Source: Musa acuminata AAA Group
Lineage: Eukaryota; Streptophyta; Magnoliopsida; Zingiberales; Musaceae
Assembly: GCF_036884655.1 (NCBI RefSeq)
Contig: NC_088345.1
Span: 29,040,001 to 29,104,000 of the forward strand
Length of the DNA: 64,000 bases
Direction: 5' to 3'
Position 1 is the first letter of the stretch; the number at the start of each line of letters is the position of its first letter. A program made the translations under genes and the position numbers. Positions 45,311-56,195 of the stretch are shown one piece after another. Below the pieces are notes generated by a model. It ran no database searches and had not been told where the DNA came from. It was given only the letters and a program-made list of their open reading frames with translations.

Positions 45311-46252
45311 TCAAGTAATTTCAAAATAATTCAAGAGAATTGAGTTACTTACCTTGTAGTCGAATCCCGTCAAAGCCCAATTCATCATTTCACCTTTGGA
45401 AGTTCTTGATTCATCCTTGGTTACCTTCCTCTTCTTTGGCATCTTCCTCCGTTCAAGTTCATTGTTTATTTTAGATTTTTATTTAATCGACTTATTAAGA
45501 TTTAGTGTTCGAAGTTTAAGTTCATCATTGTCCTCATCACTTGAGTCATCGCTCAAGTAGTATTCATTTGTCCGGAGTTTCAAATCCTTCCTATTCTTTG
45601 GAAGGTGGTTCAAGTGCTCATCGGGTTCAAAATGTTTCAAAAGTGTCATTTTATAGGTCATTAATGACCCGATTAATTCTTCTAATGGAAAATCATTTAA
45701 TTTTTTTATCTCTTGTTTTGCGGTTATTTTAGGATCCCACCTGTTTGGAAGGGATCTTAAGATCTTGCTTACGAGATCAAAATTCAAAAAAGATTTACTA
45801 AGAACTTTTAGATTATTGACGACATCCATGAAACGGGTGTACATGTAGCCTATAGTCACGCTTGGTTGCATTCGAAAAAGCTCAAAAACATGCAATAAAA
45901 TGTTAACTTTTGAGTCTTTGACTCTACTAGTTCCCTCATGTGTGATTTCAAGTGTTCGCCAAATATCAAAAGCCGTTTCGCACATAGAAATCTGATTGAA
46001 CTCATTTTTGTCCAAAGCGCAAAATAAGGCATTCATAGCCTTTGCGTTTTAAGAAAAATACTTCTCCAAATTCGACCATTCGTTCATCGGTTTAGAGGGA
46101 AGTTGAAAACCGTTTTCAACAATATTCCATAAATCCAAATTCATAGAAATCAAGAAAACTCTCATTCGAGTTTTTCAAAAAGTGTCGTCCAATCTGTTAA
46201 ACAACTGTGGACGAACAACCAATAAGCCCTCTTGAAAGCCATGAAGAGCCAT
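45311..46252 (-). pseudogene. Sirevirus gag without zinc knuckle (Sir-5)
   Basis: The start ATG lies at 46250-46252, 36 bases inside the primer-binding site, followed by ALHGFQEG. Capsid blocks LDKNEFN, AFDIW, THEGTSRVK, LSKSFLNFDLVSKILRSLP and SLMTYKMT are all present; the longest open stretch is 46036-45479. Stops lie near 46175, 46050 and 45479. In the frame after the last stop comes KMPKKRKVTKDESRTSKGEM, a strongly basic patch like a classical nuclear localisation signal, in place of the CCHC knuckle. The tail ends NYFEIT and TGA at 45311-45313, equivalent to the tails of Sir-1 and Sir-6. Confidence 0.85.
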
Positions 46253-46288
46253 TTCTCTTGGGTGTAAATCCGAAATGAGAAATACCGA

Positions 46289-46300
46289 ACTCTGATACCA
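46289..46300 (-). other. primer-binding site of Sir-5
   Basis: ACTCTGATACCA differs by one base from the GCTCTGATACCA complement of the initiator-Met tRNA site and lies two bases from the LTR. Confidence 0.8.
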
Positions 46301-46302
46301 AT

Positions 46303-47953
46303 TGTTAGGATCGGAGCGGCATTAAGAGGGGGGCGTGAATTAGTGCAGCGGATTAAAACTTGTTAATTTGAAAACGATTTCGTAAATGCGTAAAGATTTC
46401 AATTCGTCAATGACTTGGAGAAAGTAGCTTGAGTAAAGTGAGAAGATGAAAACCGAAAGCTTGCTATAATGTAAATAACAGTTTCAGAAAAGTAAATACT
46501 CACACATTAAAGGAACACATCAATTTAAAGTGGTTCGGTCAAAATGACCTACATCCACTTGCGAAGCTTTCTTCAATGAGGCTCCCAACTTCCACTAGCA
46601 AATCACTTTGAAGGGGAAGGACAAATACCCCTCTTACAACCTTTTTACAAGTGGTTCACACTCTTACAAATTTTTCAAAGAGAAAGAGGGAGGTGAACAC
46701 TTAAGCTATTGAAAACAAGACTTTTGCTAAAGCTTTTCTCAATTTCTAACTTCCCAAAGGTTGTGTTCTCTACTGAGAATTTCGGGGTATTTATAGGCTC
46801 CAAAGGGATTCAAATTTGGGCTCCAAATTTTGAATTCTCTTAGGTTTCCGAGGCTGGTAGTGCCACCACCTATTAGTGTCTGACATTGACAGTGTACTGG
46901 CGGTGCCACCGCCCAGTCCGACGGTCCCATCGTCGGACCTCTCGGGTGTTGGGTGATGCCACCGCTCAATCCAGCGGTGCCACCGCTTGGTTCTCGGGTT
47001 CTGGGCGGTGCCACTACCTAATCTGGCGGGGCCACCGCCTACACTATTTCAGCTCACTGGTTGGGCTCCAAACTTGGCCCAAACCAGTTCGAACTCGGAC
47101 CCAATTGGCCCCTACTTGGGTTATAGGATTAATAGCTAATCCTAAACCTAATTAATGTGCTAAATATGAATTTAAAGACATTTCCTAAGCTATTACAAAG
47201 TCCGCAAGTCAAGACTTCTTCCGACGAGCTTCCGGTGAACTTCCGGCGGTCTTCTGGTAAACTCTCAAAAACCATTCTACAGACTCCCGGCAAGCTCCTA
47301 GACTTCGCGATTTGATCTTAGCAAGTTCCAACAAATTTCTTTGGTAAGCTCTGATCTTTCTCGGCGAGCTTCGCGAACTTCCAATGAACCTTTCGGTGAG
47401 CTTCCGAAAAACCCTTCGGCAAGCTCCCTACTCATTCTCGGCTAGTTCCAGCAGCATTCCCGACGAACCTTCAGACTTCCGTCAAACTCTCGAACACGCA
47501 ACAAATCCTTCGCGCTTGACTCTAACACTTTGTTTCGCTTTATGTCTTCGTCGTTATCATAGTTAATCCTGCACACACAAGCCAAAACTCTACTACGATC
47601 TAGACAATTATTACAACGCGAATTGACATTCTGTTGCCCGGCATGTCATTGGTTGGCGTTTCGTCTGATTCTTCAGTGCATCGTCCTCTCTTGTGACTTA
47701 TTGCCTAATCGACGGTTGACCTCCGCAACCCCGATATCCTTGGCGCAATTCCACTCTCCTTGGCCTGATGCCCGATGCCCGACGTCCGAAGCCTTTTGCC
47801 ATCCAATATCCTGACGTGATCTCCTCCGACACAACGTCAATTTCTCCTGCGACAACTGTCTAATCCTGATCGAGTAGACCTACATCACTCAAAATACAGT
47901 TAAACATCTAAACACAATTAATTAGTTTCATCATCAAAATCTGAGATTTAATA
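46303..47953 (-). repeat. 5' LTR of Sir-5
   Basis: Complete 1651-base LTR: TGTTAGGATCGGAGC start, poly-G tract (about 46327), TATA box (46788-46795), GC palindromes (46855-47040), TTCCGGCG sub-repeats (47215-47500), and end GATTTAATA with CA changed to TA. The Sir-6 gag begins at the next base. Confidence 0.88.
46788..46795 (-). promoter_or_regulatory. TATA box of Sir-5 5' LTR
   Basis: The plus strand reads GGGGTATTTATAGGCTCC, the conserved family block. Confidence 0.7.
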
Positions 47954-48473
47954 GTACACCCATTTTATGGATGTTGTCAATGGTTTAAAAGCTCTTGGCA
48001 AATGTTTTTCAGATTTTAAACTTGTGAACAGGATTTTGCGTTCTCTTTCTAAGAAGTGGGATTCAAAAGTAATCGCTATTCAAGAATCAAAAAATTTAAA
48101 TACTTTTTTGATCGAAGAACTCATAGGGTCATTGATGACCTATAAAATGACGTGCAAGGTATGTAAAGAACTTAAGAGCCACCTTCCAAAGAACAGGAAG
48201 GATTTGGAACTTGGAACAATCGAAGACCACTCGAGCATAAGCTCAAGTGATGGTGAACTTGAACTTTCAATGAAACTTATGAAACAAAAATTTAAAAATA
48301 AAAAGAACGCAACTACTTACTTTGAACGCAAGAAAAAGAACAAATATTGGGATGAATCAAGTTCCTCCGAAGACGAGGAGAAAATCAAGAAAGGCGAGAT
48401 GGCAAACTACACCTTAACGGCTTTTGACGTTGAGGTAATCAAAATGCCTTTAGTTTATTTTAAAATTCCATGA
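47954..48473 (+). pseudogene. Sirevirus gag C-terminal part without zinc knuckle (Sir-6)
   Basis: The segment starts inside the capsid domain (TRF/HFMDVVNGLKALGKCFSDFKLV), because Sir-5 is inserted just upstream. It stays open for 168 residues. It passes SLMTYKMTCKVCKELKSHLPKNRKDLELGT, a lysine-rich stretch and an acidic serine cluster (SSSSEDEEK). It ends with LTAFDVEVIKMPLVYFKIP and a TGA. There is no CCHC knuckle and no pol after it. This is the cleanest example of the remodelled tail shared with Sir-1 and Sir-5; it may be young or under less decay. Confidence 0.85.
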
Positions 48474-49667
48474 TGCTTTCCATGAAGCATTTATTTTTAT
48501 TTAGTTTAGAAAAATTATTTTTAGAACTATATAATATAATAAAAATGCAAAAATTATGATCATGCTAATAATTTAAAAAATGATAATAAAAAATAATTTC
48601 ATATTTAATAATTTTTTTAAAAAAATTGCTTTATAAAATCATGCAATATGTGGATAAGAAGTAATAATGTGTATCATATTGATTTTCATGTTATTAAATA
48701 TTTTGATACTATGATTGACTACTTTATGCATGAGAGTTAAAGTTATATATGATGATTTTTGAGTGATTTATACCTTATTGATCTTGATGATTTTTATGAT
48801 GATAAATCTTGCACATTCATTTTAAACATTGATATGTATATTTTTTGATTTGGCATTAAAAAAAAAGGGGGACAAGAGCATGCTTATATGAAATCAATCA
48901 CTTAAAATGTATCACATAAAAAGGAAAATATATTATTGGATTTAAAATCATGAATCTATTTATGAATTTTGTGGACTATGAAAATGATTTGATGAATTTG
49001 AATGAGTTTTATTGAAATCATAATTTCTCATATGAAATCTTTTATATGAATCAAGATATTTCATGATCTCCTAAGAATTCTTTACGATATTTATTTAAGA
49101 GGAGATTTGTTAAAATGAATCACGGTTTCTCTTAATTTCTTGGAATTTTGACTTGAAAAATCTTTTTATTAATCAAGATTGTCTACTATGTCTCTTGATA
49201 TTTATGATTTATGTTCATTATTTATGAATCTCCTGAAAATGACTTTGATTTGATGATTTGAATATGAATGTGTGTTATCTTGATTTTTTGAGATTTATAA
49301 ATTATGATTTCTTATGCTTAAGTCAAGATTTTATATGCATGAATTGAAATCTTTTTCTCCTAAGTTTCTTTTACGATTTACAAAAGAGAATATCCTTTTC
49401 GAAATTCATGACTTCAAATTTTTTTTTAATATCATTTATTATTTAATCTCCTAAGATTCTCTTTTGATTATTTAAGAGGAGGTTTTTAAAAAGAAATCAT
49501 GCCTTTTGGTATTCACATAATCTCATCTTTCATGATATGATTTTTATGTAATTTCTTGTATTCATCACTCAATTAATTATTCTTGATGAGATGAAATGAA
49601 TGTGATGAAATAAAAATATTCATGATAAGATAGTGAAAAGTTTTGGTCATACATGGTAGGATATCGG
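48474..49667 (+). other. AT-rich 3' noncoding region of Sir-6, truncated
   Basis: The region is AT rich without coding content and homologous to Sir-1 1340-1440 around GATAAATCTTGCACATTCATTT and GACAAGAGCATGC (48815-48890). It lacks the LTR-adjacent polypurine tract because it is joined at about 49667 to the middle of another LTR. Confidence 0.7.
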
Positions 49668-49961
49668 AGGAGGAAGCCAAAAGTGGATGTAGGTCAAGAT
49701 TGACCGAACCACTCTAAATCTCGGTTTGTATTTCCTTTCTGCTATTTATTTTACTGCAAACCTCCATATGTGCTTTGCTTCCTCATTACTTTTGCTGCAC
49801 TCCTTTACGAACTCTTTTTCAAGTTAAGTTTCTGAAAATAGTTTTACGTCGGAAATTGTTTTATTGTATGAAAGTTTTTAAACCATTGTTATCTTACCAC
49901 TGCACTAATTCACCCCCACCCCCCCACCCCCCTCTCTTAGTACTGACCCTGATCCTAACAG
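49668..49961 (+). repeat. Sirevirus LTR fragment, R/U5 (Sir-7)
   Basis: It matches the last 300 bases of the LTR: AAAAGTGGATGTAGGTCAAG through CTGCAAACCTCCATATGTGC to the poly-C tract (49919-49943) and end GATCCTAACA. The upstream LTR is missing. The downstream neighbour is pol, not the leader. Confidence 0.85.
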
Positions 49962-50708
49962 AATTTGGTATCATGATCAGAAACAAGGCTAGATTAGTCG
50001 CCAAATGTTTCAACCAAGAAGAAGGTATCAATTATGACGAAACCTTCGGTCCTGTGGCTCGATTAGAGGCCAAAAGGATGCTCCTTGCCTATGCTAGTAG
50101 TAATAATTTTAAATTATTTCAAATGGATATTAAAATTACTTTTCTTAATGGCTTTATTTTTTAAGAAGTTTATGTTGAACAACCTCCCGGATTTGAGAAT
50201 GACAAGTTTCTCAATCATGTGTGTAAATTGATTAAAGCTCTCTATGGTTTAAAACAAGCCCCAAGGGCTTGGTATGAGAGACTTAGCTCTTTTCTTATTC
50301 TAAATAATTTCTCTAAAGGCAAGGTCAATATTATATTGTTTATCAAAAATTTTAAAAATAATTTTCTCATTGTTCAAATTTATGTTGATGACATTATTTT
50401 TGGCTCTATAAATGAATTCTTATGTGAATCATTTGCGAAAAGCAAGATTTTAGAGTTTAAAATGAGCCTAATGGGAGAACTAACCTTCTCTTTAGGCTTA
50501 CAAATCAAACAACTTAATGAAGGTATTTTTATTGGTCAAACAAAATATACATTAGACTTGCTAAAACAATTTAATATGGATAGTTTAAAGGCCATCAATA
50601 CTCCTATGAGTACCTCCACTAAGTTAGACATTGACAAAGGTGGAGAAAGCTTTTATAAAAAGGCCTATAGGGGTATGATAGGTAGTTTGCTATACCTCAC
50701 CGCAACTA
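49962..50708 (+). pseudogene. Sirevirus reverse transcriptase fragment (Sir-7)
   Basis: Reading starts in mid-RT with [22 protein letters not shown]. It continues through [26 protein letters not shown], a TAA at 50162-50164, [27 protein letters not shown] and the active-site box YVDDIIFGS, which is intact. It runs on to RGMIGSLLYLTAT, where Sir-8 interrupts. RNase H would follow beyond Sir-8. Gag, protease and integrase are absent because the LTR joins directly at 49961. Confidence 0.88.
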
Positions 50709-51311
50709 TGTTGAATCTAGGATTTTGATGATGAAGTCAATTGTAAATTGTTTGATCTAATCTATATGTTAAGAAAAGTGTACAGGATTAACTATAATAG
50801 AAATAAGACATAAAGCAGGGTTTGTATTAGAGTCAAGATCGAGATCTCATTGGGAGTTTGAGAGTTCGATGGAAGTCTGGACATTCGTCGGAAGTTCTAC
50901 CGAAACCAACCGAGAAGTCCAAGAGCTTGCCAAAGAAGCTTGTCGGAACTCACCAAGAAGATCGACGTAAAGTCCAGGAGCTTGTCGGGAGTCCGTAGGA
51001 ACATTGCCGAGAGTTCGTCGGATGTTCGCCGAAAGTACGTCGGAAGCTCGTCGGAAGAGCAATTGACGCACCAGAACAAGTAGCACTATAATCATGTCTT
51101 AGTTTTTGTAGTTAGAGTGTAAATTAAGTTAGGATTGGGAGGTGATTCAACTAACTTAATTAGGGGCCAATTGGGCCCTTAATAGGGCTGAATTGGGCTG
51201 AATTGAGCACCCAATTCAACCCCTGAAAATATGGCCGATGGTGGCACCACTTGGAAGATAGTGCCCTTAGATTTTTGGGCTATGGTACCGCTTAGACTGG
51301 GCGGTGGTATC
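50709..51311 (+). repeat. Sir-8, Sirevirus LTR upstream part
   Basis: Starts TGTTGAATCTAGGATTTTGA inside the Sir-7 RT gene and carries GTCGGAAGTTCG sub-repeats (50870-51060) and the first palindromes (GGCGGTGGTA). It is cut at 51311 by Sir-9. GTATC (51307-51311) is the expected target duplication of Sir-9. The rest of this LTR must lie beyond the right window edge. Confidence 0.85.
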
Positions 51312-51635
51312 TATTAGAATCGGAGCGGCACTAAGAGGGGGGGGGGGGGGGGGTGAATTAGTGCAGCGGTAAAGTGCGATAAACTTTTGACGATTTAAAC
51401 ACTTTCGGAAACTTCGTACAATAAAAGCAACGTTTTCATTTGAAACCGTTTCAATTGCATTTTAACTTGAAGGGATAAGTAAGATGAATACAAAGAAGTA
51501 GAGCATTAAAGTGCAAATGGTTTGCAGTAATATAAATGACAATAAGTAAATGCAAACCAGAGATCACGCCGATTTTACAGTGGTTCGGTCAAATGACCTA
51601 CATCCACTTGCGAGTCCCCTCTTCGATGAGGCTCC
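51312..51635 (-). repeat. 3' LTR of Sir-9, U5 part
   Basis: It begins TATTAGAATCGGAGC, the family TGTTAGGATC with two transitions. A long poly-G tract follows (about 51337-51353). It ends at GCTCC (51631-51635), the duplication of the nested Ang-2. Confidence 0.85.
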
Positions 51636-53128
51636 TGTTGGGAAATCATGGGGGCGACATCATATGCACAGCGGAAGAACAAGAAAACAAAAATCCCCGA
51701 TTCCCAAAAAGATGTTCGTCGTCGTGCGAAGATTGGTGCGCAAAAAATCCGCAAAACACAAAACTGCGTATAGAGATTGTGTTACCTAGGGAGATCGTAT
51801 ATCCCTGTTTCCTTGCAGATCCTTAGGAGAGGGTAAAGGAGGTCAAGTGTCCTCCTCTCTAGCGGTGATCCAGACAGCAGGGTTGCGACGACGCTCCTCA
51901 AAACTCCAGGCCTGCTCTGAGGTGGAGAGGAAGAGGAGAATAGGAAAGGCAAGCAAAGACTCTAGCCTATGAGGCTGTGAATCCCTCCTATTTATAGAGA
52001 TCCCGTGTCAAACCCTAATGGGTCCTTCCCTAGTGGGTATTGGATCTGCATCCAATAAGATAAGGGCTCCGTCGGATATCTCATATCCGAACCTCTACTC
52101 ATCGCAATGCCTACCATATATGTGTGACCCTCTAGGCCTAATATCGAGCTGGCCGTGAGTCATACCTGTCAGAACTCCTTCTAACTCAGTGAATTATTAT
52201 CTCTGTAATAATTCACTCGACTCATCGACGACGGACGTACTAGGCCACTACGCCATAGTCCCCAAACGATACAGGGGAATCCAATCCATTGGACCTGTCT
52301 GTCCTCAGTTACCATGTACCTATAGTCCCTCATCCATCTAATATCCCAGAGACCGTATATCGAGCATGGTGTTGTCAGACCCATACGATTTCTACTCAAG
52401 TCTCGCTCTAATCGGATTCTCCCGGAGAACTCTTTCTCTCTCAACCCGAATGACCCTGGCCTGGGATTCGTCTGAGCAAGAACACATGGGATATTCCTCT
52501 CATGACGCCGAGAGTGGATGATCCTCTATCGACACTCAATAGCCCTCGTAAGGTCGACTACCACTCCCAATGACCAGCTGTACTAGATCTGGGACAGCCA
52601 AACCTATAAGTCTGGTATCAAAGAGTGGAGCACTCATACAGGACATCCTTGGTGTCTCAAGTCTAAGGACCAAATACACCACTAGGACTACGGAATCGCT
52701 GTCTGACAATAAGGCATCATCAACCATCCAGCATTCCGTAAGCGGATCAATCAGTGAACTCATTCTCCAATGAGCACCTGTACTGTATCCCTAGTGTCCC
52801 TACACGAGCAGCTATGAGACCAGCTGCATCCATCATATGGACAGGTATACAGCACACTAGTCTATCCGGTTATCACGATGTCCCTCTCGAGTAACCTATG
52901 ACCGGGATTATTTAGGATATGTGTTTAAAGGTAAATCGATCTTATTATCGTGATCTCATCACGATCCGATTCCCATTGCACAAATCCAAAGACATCACAA
53001 TATATATATGCATTTATGCAATAGTTATAAAGTGATATACGCCAAAATATAATAAGCAAAAAGATTATGTATCAAGTCACACGTGCCATCACTCACGTGA
53101 TTGGCTTGCTGGGCACCTATGACTAGCA
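51636..53128 (-). repeat. 3' LTR of Ang-2
   Basis: This 1493-base LTR reads TGTTGGGAAAT..GACTAGCA on the plus strand. The TATA box is at 51989-51996. It matches the solo LTR at 31106-32752 in opposite orientation over its whole length. Confidence 0.92.
51989..51996 (-). promoter_or_regulatory. TATA box of Ang-2 3' LTR
   Basis: The plus strand reads CTCCTATTTATAGAGAT. The same block in the 5' LTR is at 58533-58540. Confidence 0.7.
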
Positions 53129-53140
53129 ATCTCCCACTTG
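53129..53140 (-). other. polypurine tract of Ang-2
   Basis: The plus strand reads ATCTCCCACTTG, complement of CAAGTGGGAGAT, next to the LTR start. Confidence 0.75.
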
Positions 53141-56100
53141 ACCTAAAGCCAATCACCTATGTGTCTGATCCCCATCAGACTCCTTTGACGCTCAAAGACA
53201 ATCTGAGACAACGGCTTTGTCAGTGGATCTGCAATGTTATCTTCGGATGGAACTCTTTCCACTACTACATCTCCTCGGGTTACGATCTCTCTTATAAGCT
53301 GGAACCTCCTCAGAACACTTCTGATGAGACCCGGGTTCCCTTATTTGAGTAATCACCCCATAGTTGTCGCAATATAAGGAAGTCGACTTGTCGCTATCTG
53401 TATCGACTCCCAAATCTGTGATGAACTTCTTCACCCAGACTCCCTCCTTTGCTGCATCTGATGCAGCAATGTACTCCGCCTCTATGGTCGAGTCAGCAGT
53501 GGTATCTTGCTTGGAACTCTTCCAGCACACTGCTCCTTCATTCAAGGTGTACACATACCCTGAATTCGACTTGCTATCATCGACATCAAACTAAAAACTT
53601 GAGTCAGTGTAGCCTTCAACCTTCAGGCTATTACCTCCATATACTAGTAAAAGATCCTTAGTCCTTCTCAAGTACTTAAGGATACACTTTACTGCTTTCC
53701 AGTGCTCCAAGCCTGGATCCGCTTGATACCTGCTCGTGACACTCAGAGTATGCGCTATATCAGGCTTAGTACATAGCATGGCATACATGATAGACCCTAT
53801 TGCTGAGGCATAAGGTATCATATTCATGTTTGCCCTTTCTTCTGGAGTCTTTGGGGACATACTCGTAAAAAGCGATATCCCATGTCTCATCGGTATGAGA
53901 CCTCTCTTGGAATTTTCCATGCCAAACCTTTTGACAATGGTTTCTATGTACCTAGACTGGGACAAGCCAAGCATCCTTTTGGATCTATCTCTATAGATTC
54001 TAATCCCCAAGATATAGGATGCTTCCCCTAAGTCCTTCATGGAGAAGTGTCTAGATAACCAAGTCTTTACTGTGGATAGCATTCCTACGTCATTCCCAAT
54101 GATGAGGATGTCATCCACATATAACACCAAAAAGGTGATAGCGCTCCCACTTACCTTTCTGTATACACAAGGCTCATCTTCGTTCTTAACGAAGTCATAA
54201 GATCTGATTGCCTCATCAAATCTTATGTTCCAACTTTGGGAAGCTTGCTTTAGTCCATAAATGGATCTAAGCAACCTACACACCTTATCTGGGCAGTTCT
54301 TGGACACGAATCCCTCAGGTTGTATCATATACACCTCCTCCTCGAGGTTCCCATTGAGGAATGCGGTTTTCACATCCATATGTCAAATCTCATAATCATA
54401 GTATGCTGCAATAGCCAATAGAATTCTGATGGATTTTATCATTGCTACGGGTGAGAAGGTTTCGTCGTAGTCAACACCTTTGACGATACCCCTTAGCCAC
54501 TAGCCTTGCTTTATAGGTCTCTACCTTTCCATCTACTCCAATCTTTTTCTTAAAGATCCACTTGCAACCGATGGGTACAATACCTTCGGGCGCATCAACT
54601 AGGTTCCAAACCTTATTAGAGTACATAGAATCCATCTCAGAATTCATGGCTTCTTGCCACTTCCCGGAGTCTATACTCATAATAGCCTCCTCGTAGGTCT
54701 AAGGATCAATATCCTCAACATCCTCTCCTCTAATATGTCCCACATATCCTTCAGGAGGATGGGATACTCTATTAGACCTGCGTAAAGTTGAAACTTGTGT
54801 ATTAGGTACCTGAACAGACTCGGGCTGTAGAGTGGTGCTTGAGCTTGGTTCTCCAACTTCGCTCAACTCTATCATTCTCCCACTGTCTCCGCCAAGAATG
54901 TGTTCCTTCTCAAGGAACACTGCTCTCTTAGCTACAAAGACCTTTTTGTCCTCGAGATGATAGAAATAATACCCACAAGTTTCCTTGGGGTATCCCACAA
55001 ATATGCATCGCTCTGTCCTTGATTCTAACTTATCGGGGTTGTGTCTTTTAACGCGGGCAGGGCAGCCCCAAATCTAAACAACCTTAAGATCATGCTTCTT
55101 CCCTTTCCATATCTCATATGGTGTAGACACTACCGACTTAGTTGGAACTCTATTCAGAAGGTAAGCTGCGGTTTCTAGGGCATATCCCCAGAATGAGATG
55201 GGTAGGTCAGCGAAACTCATCATGGACCATACCAAATCTAATAATGTACGATTTCTCCTTTCAGAGACACCATTGAGCTGAGGTGTGTAAGGAGGTGTCC
55301 ATTGGGATAATATTCCATGGTCCTTGAGGAACTGAGTAAACTCTGTACTTAAGTATTCACCTCCTCGATCTGATCGAAGAGTTTTGATACTCTTTCCAGT
55401 CTGGTTCTCCACCTCATTCTTATACTCTCTGAATTTCTCAAAGGCCTCGGACTTGTACTTCATTAAGTACACATATCCATACCTTGAGAAATCATCAGTA
55501 AATGTAATGAAGTAGGAGTAACCTCCAATGGCATGAGTTGACATGGGTCTACATACATCACTATGTATGAGTTCCAACAACTCATTGGCTCTCTCTCCAG
55601 TTCTACTAAATGGAGATTTGGTCAGTTTTCTACGAATGCAAGGCTCACAAGTCGCATATGACACATAGTCGAATGGATCTAGATATCCATCATTTAGCAA
55701 CTTTTGAATCCTTCTTTCATGGATGTGACCTAGCCTACAATGCCACATGTATGCACTGTTCAACTCATCTCGTTTCATTTTGGACACATTTACATTCATG
55801 ATATGTGGAGTGGTGTCTAACATAAATAAACTATTATGCAATGTTCCTTTCGTGATGATCTTATCATCTAATAATATCGAACAACCATTGTTCTCAAAAA
55901 TAAATTTATATCCACTAACTGTTAAACATGAAATGGAGATAATGTTTGTGATAATAGAAGGAACAAAATAACATGCATCTAATGCAATAAAAGCTCCACT
56001 CGGCAGATGTAGGGCGACCTCGCCAACAGCTAATACAGCAACTTTTTCTCCATTACCCATCTTGAGGTCCATCTCGCCTCTCTCTAGTCTCCTAGGCCTT

Positions 56101-56195
56101 GCCAAAACCTGCAACGAATTGCATATATGATAAGCACTACCGGTATCCAATACCCATGTGTTATCATAAGAGTCTGACAAATGGAGACTGATCAT
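53141..56195 (-). pseudogene. Angela-type pol: protease, integrase, RT, RNase H (Ang-2)
   Basis: Protease has WVLDTGSAYHIC with intact D-T-G (56100). Pre-integrase MWHCRLGHIHERRI is followed by CEPCIRRK. The integrase core keeps its acidic residues: IHSDVCRP, RSDRGGEYL and NGVSERRNR (55560-55260). RT has GCKWIFKKKIG, ARLVAKGYRQ, MDVKTAFLNGN, IYGLKQASQSW and YVDDILIIGND (54110). RNase H has [20 protein letters not shown] and [11 protein letters not shown]. Breaks: TAG near 55073, TAG near 54699, a small deletion with frameshift near 54475, TGA near 54385, TAG near 53590 and a frameshift near 53340. The functional motifs are otherwise well kept, so decay is recent compared with Ang-1. Confidence 0.92.
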
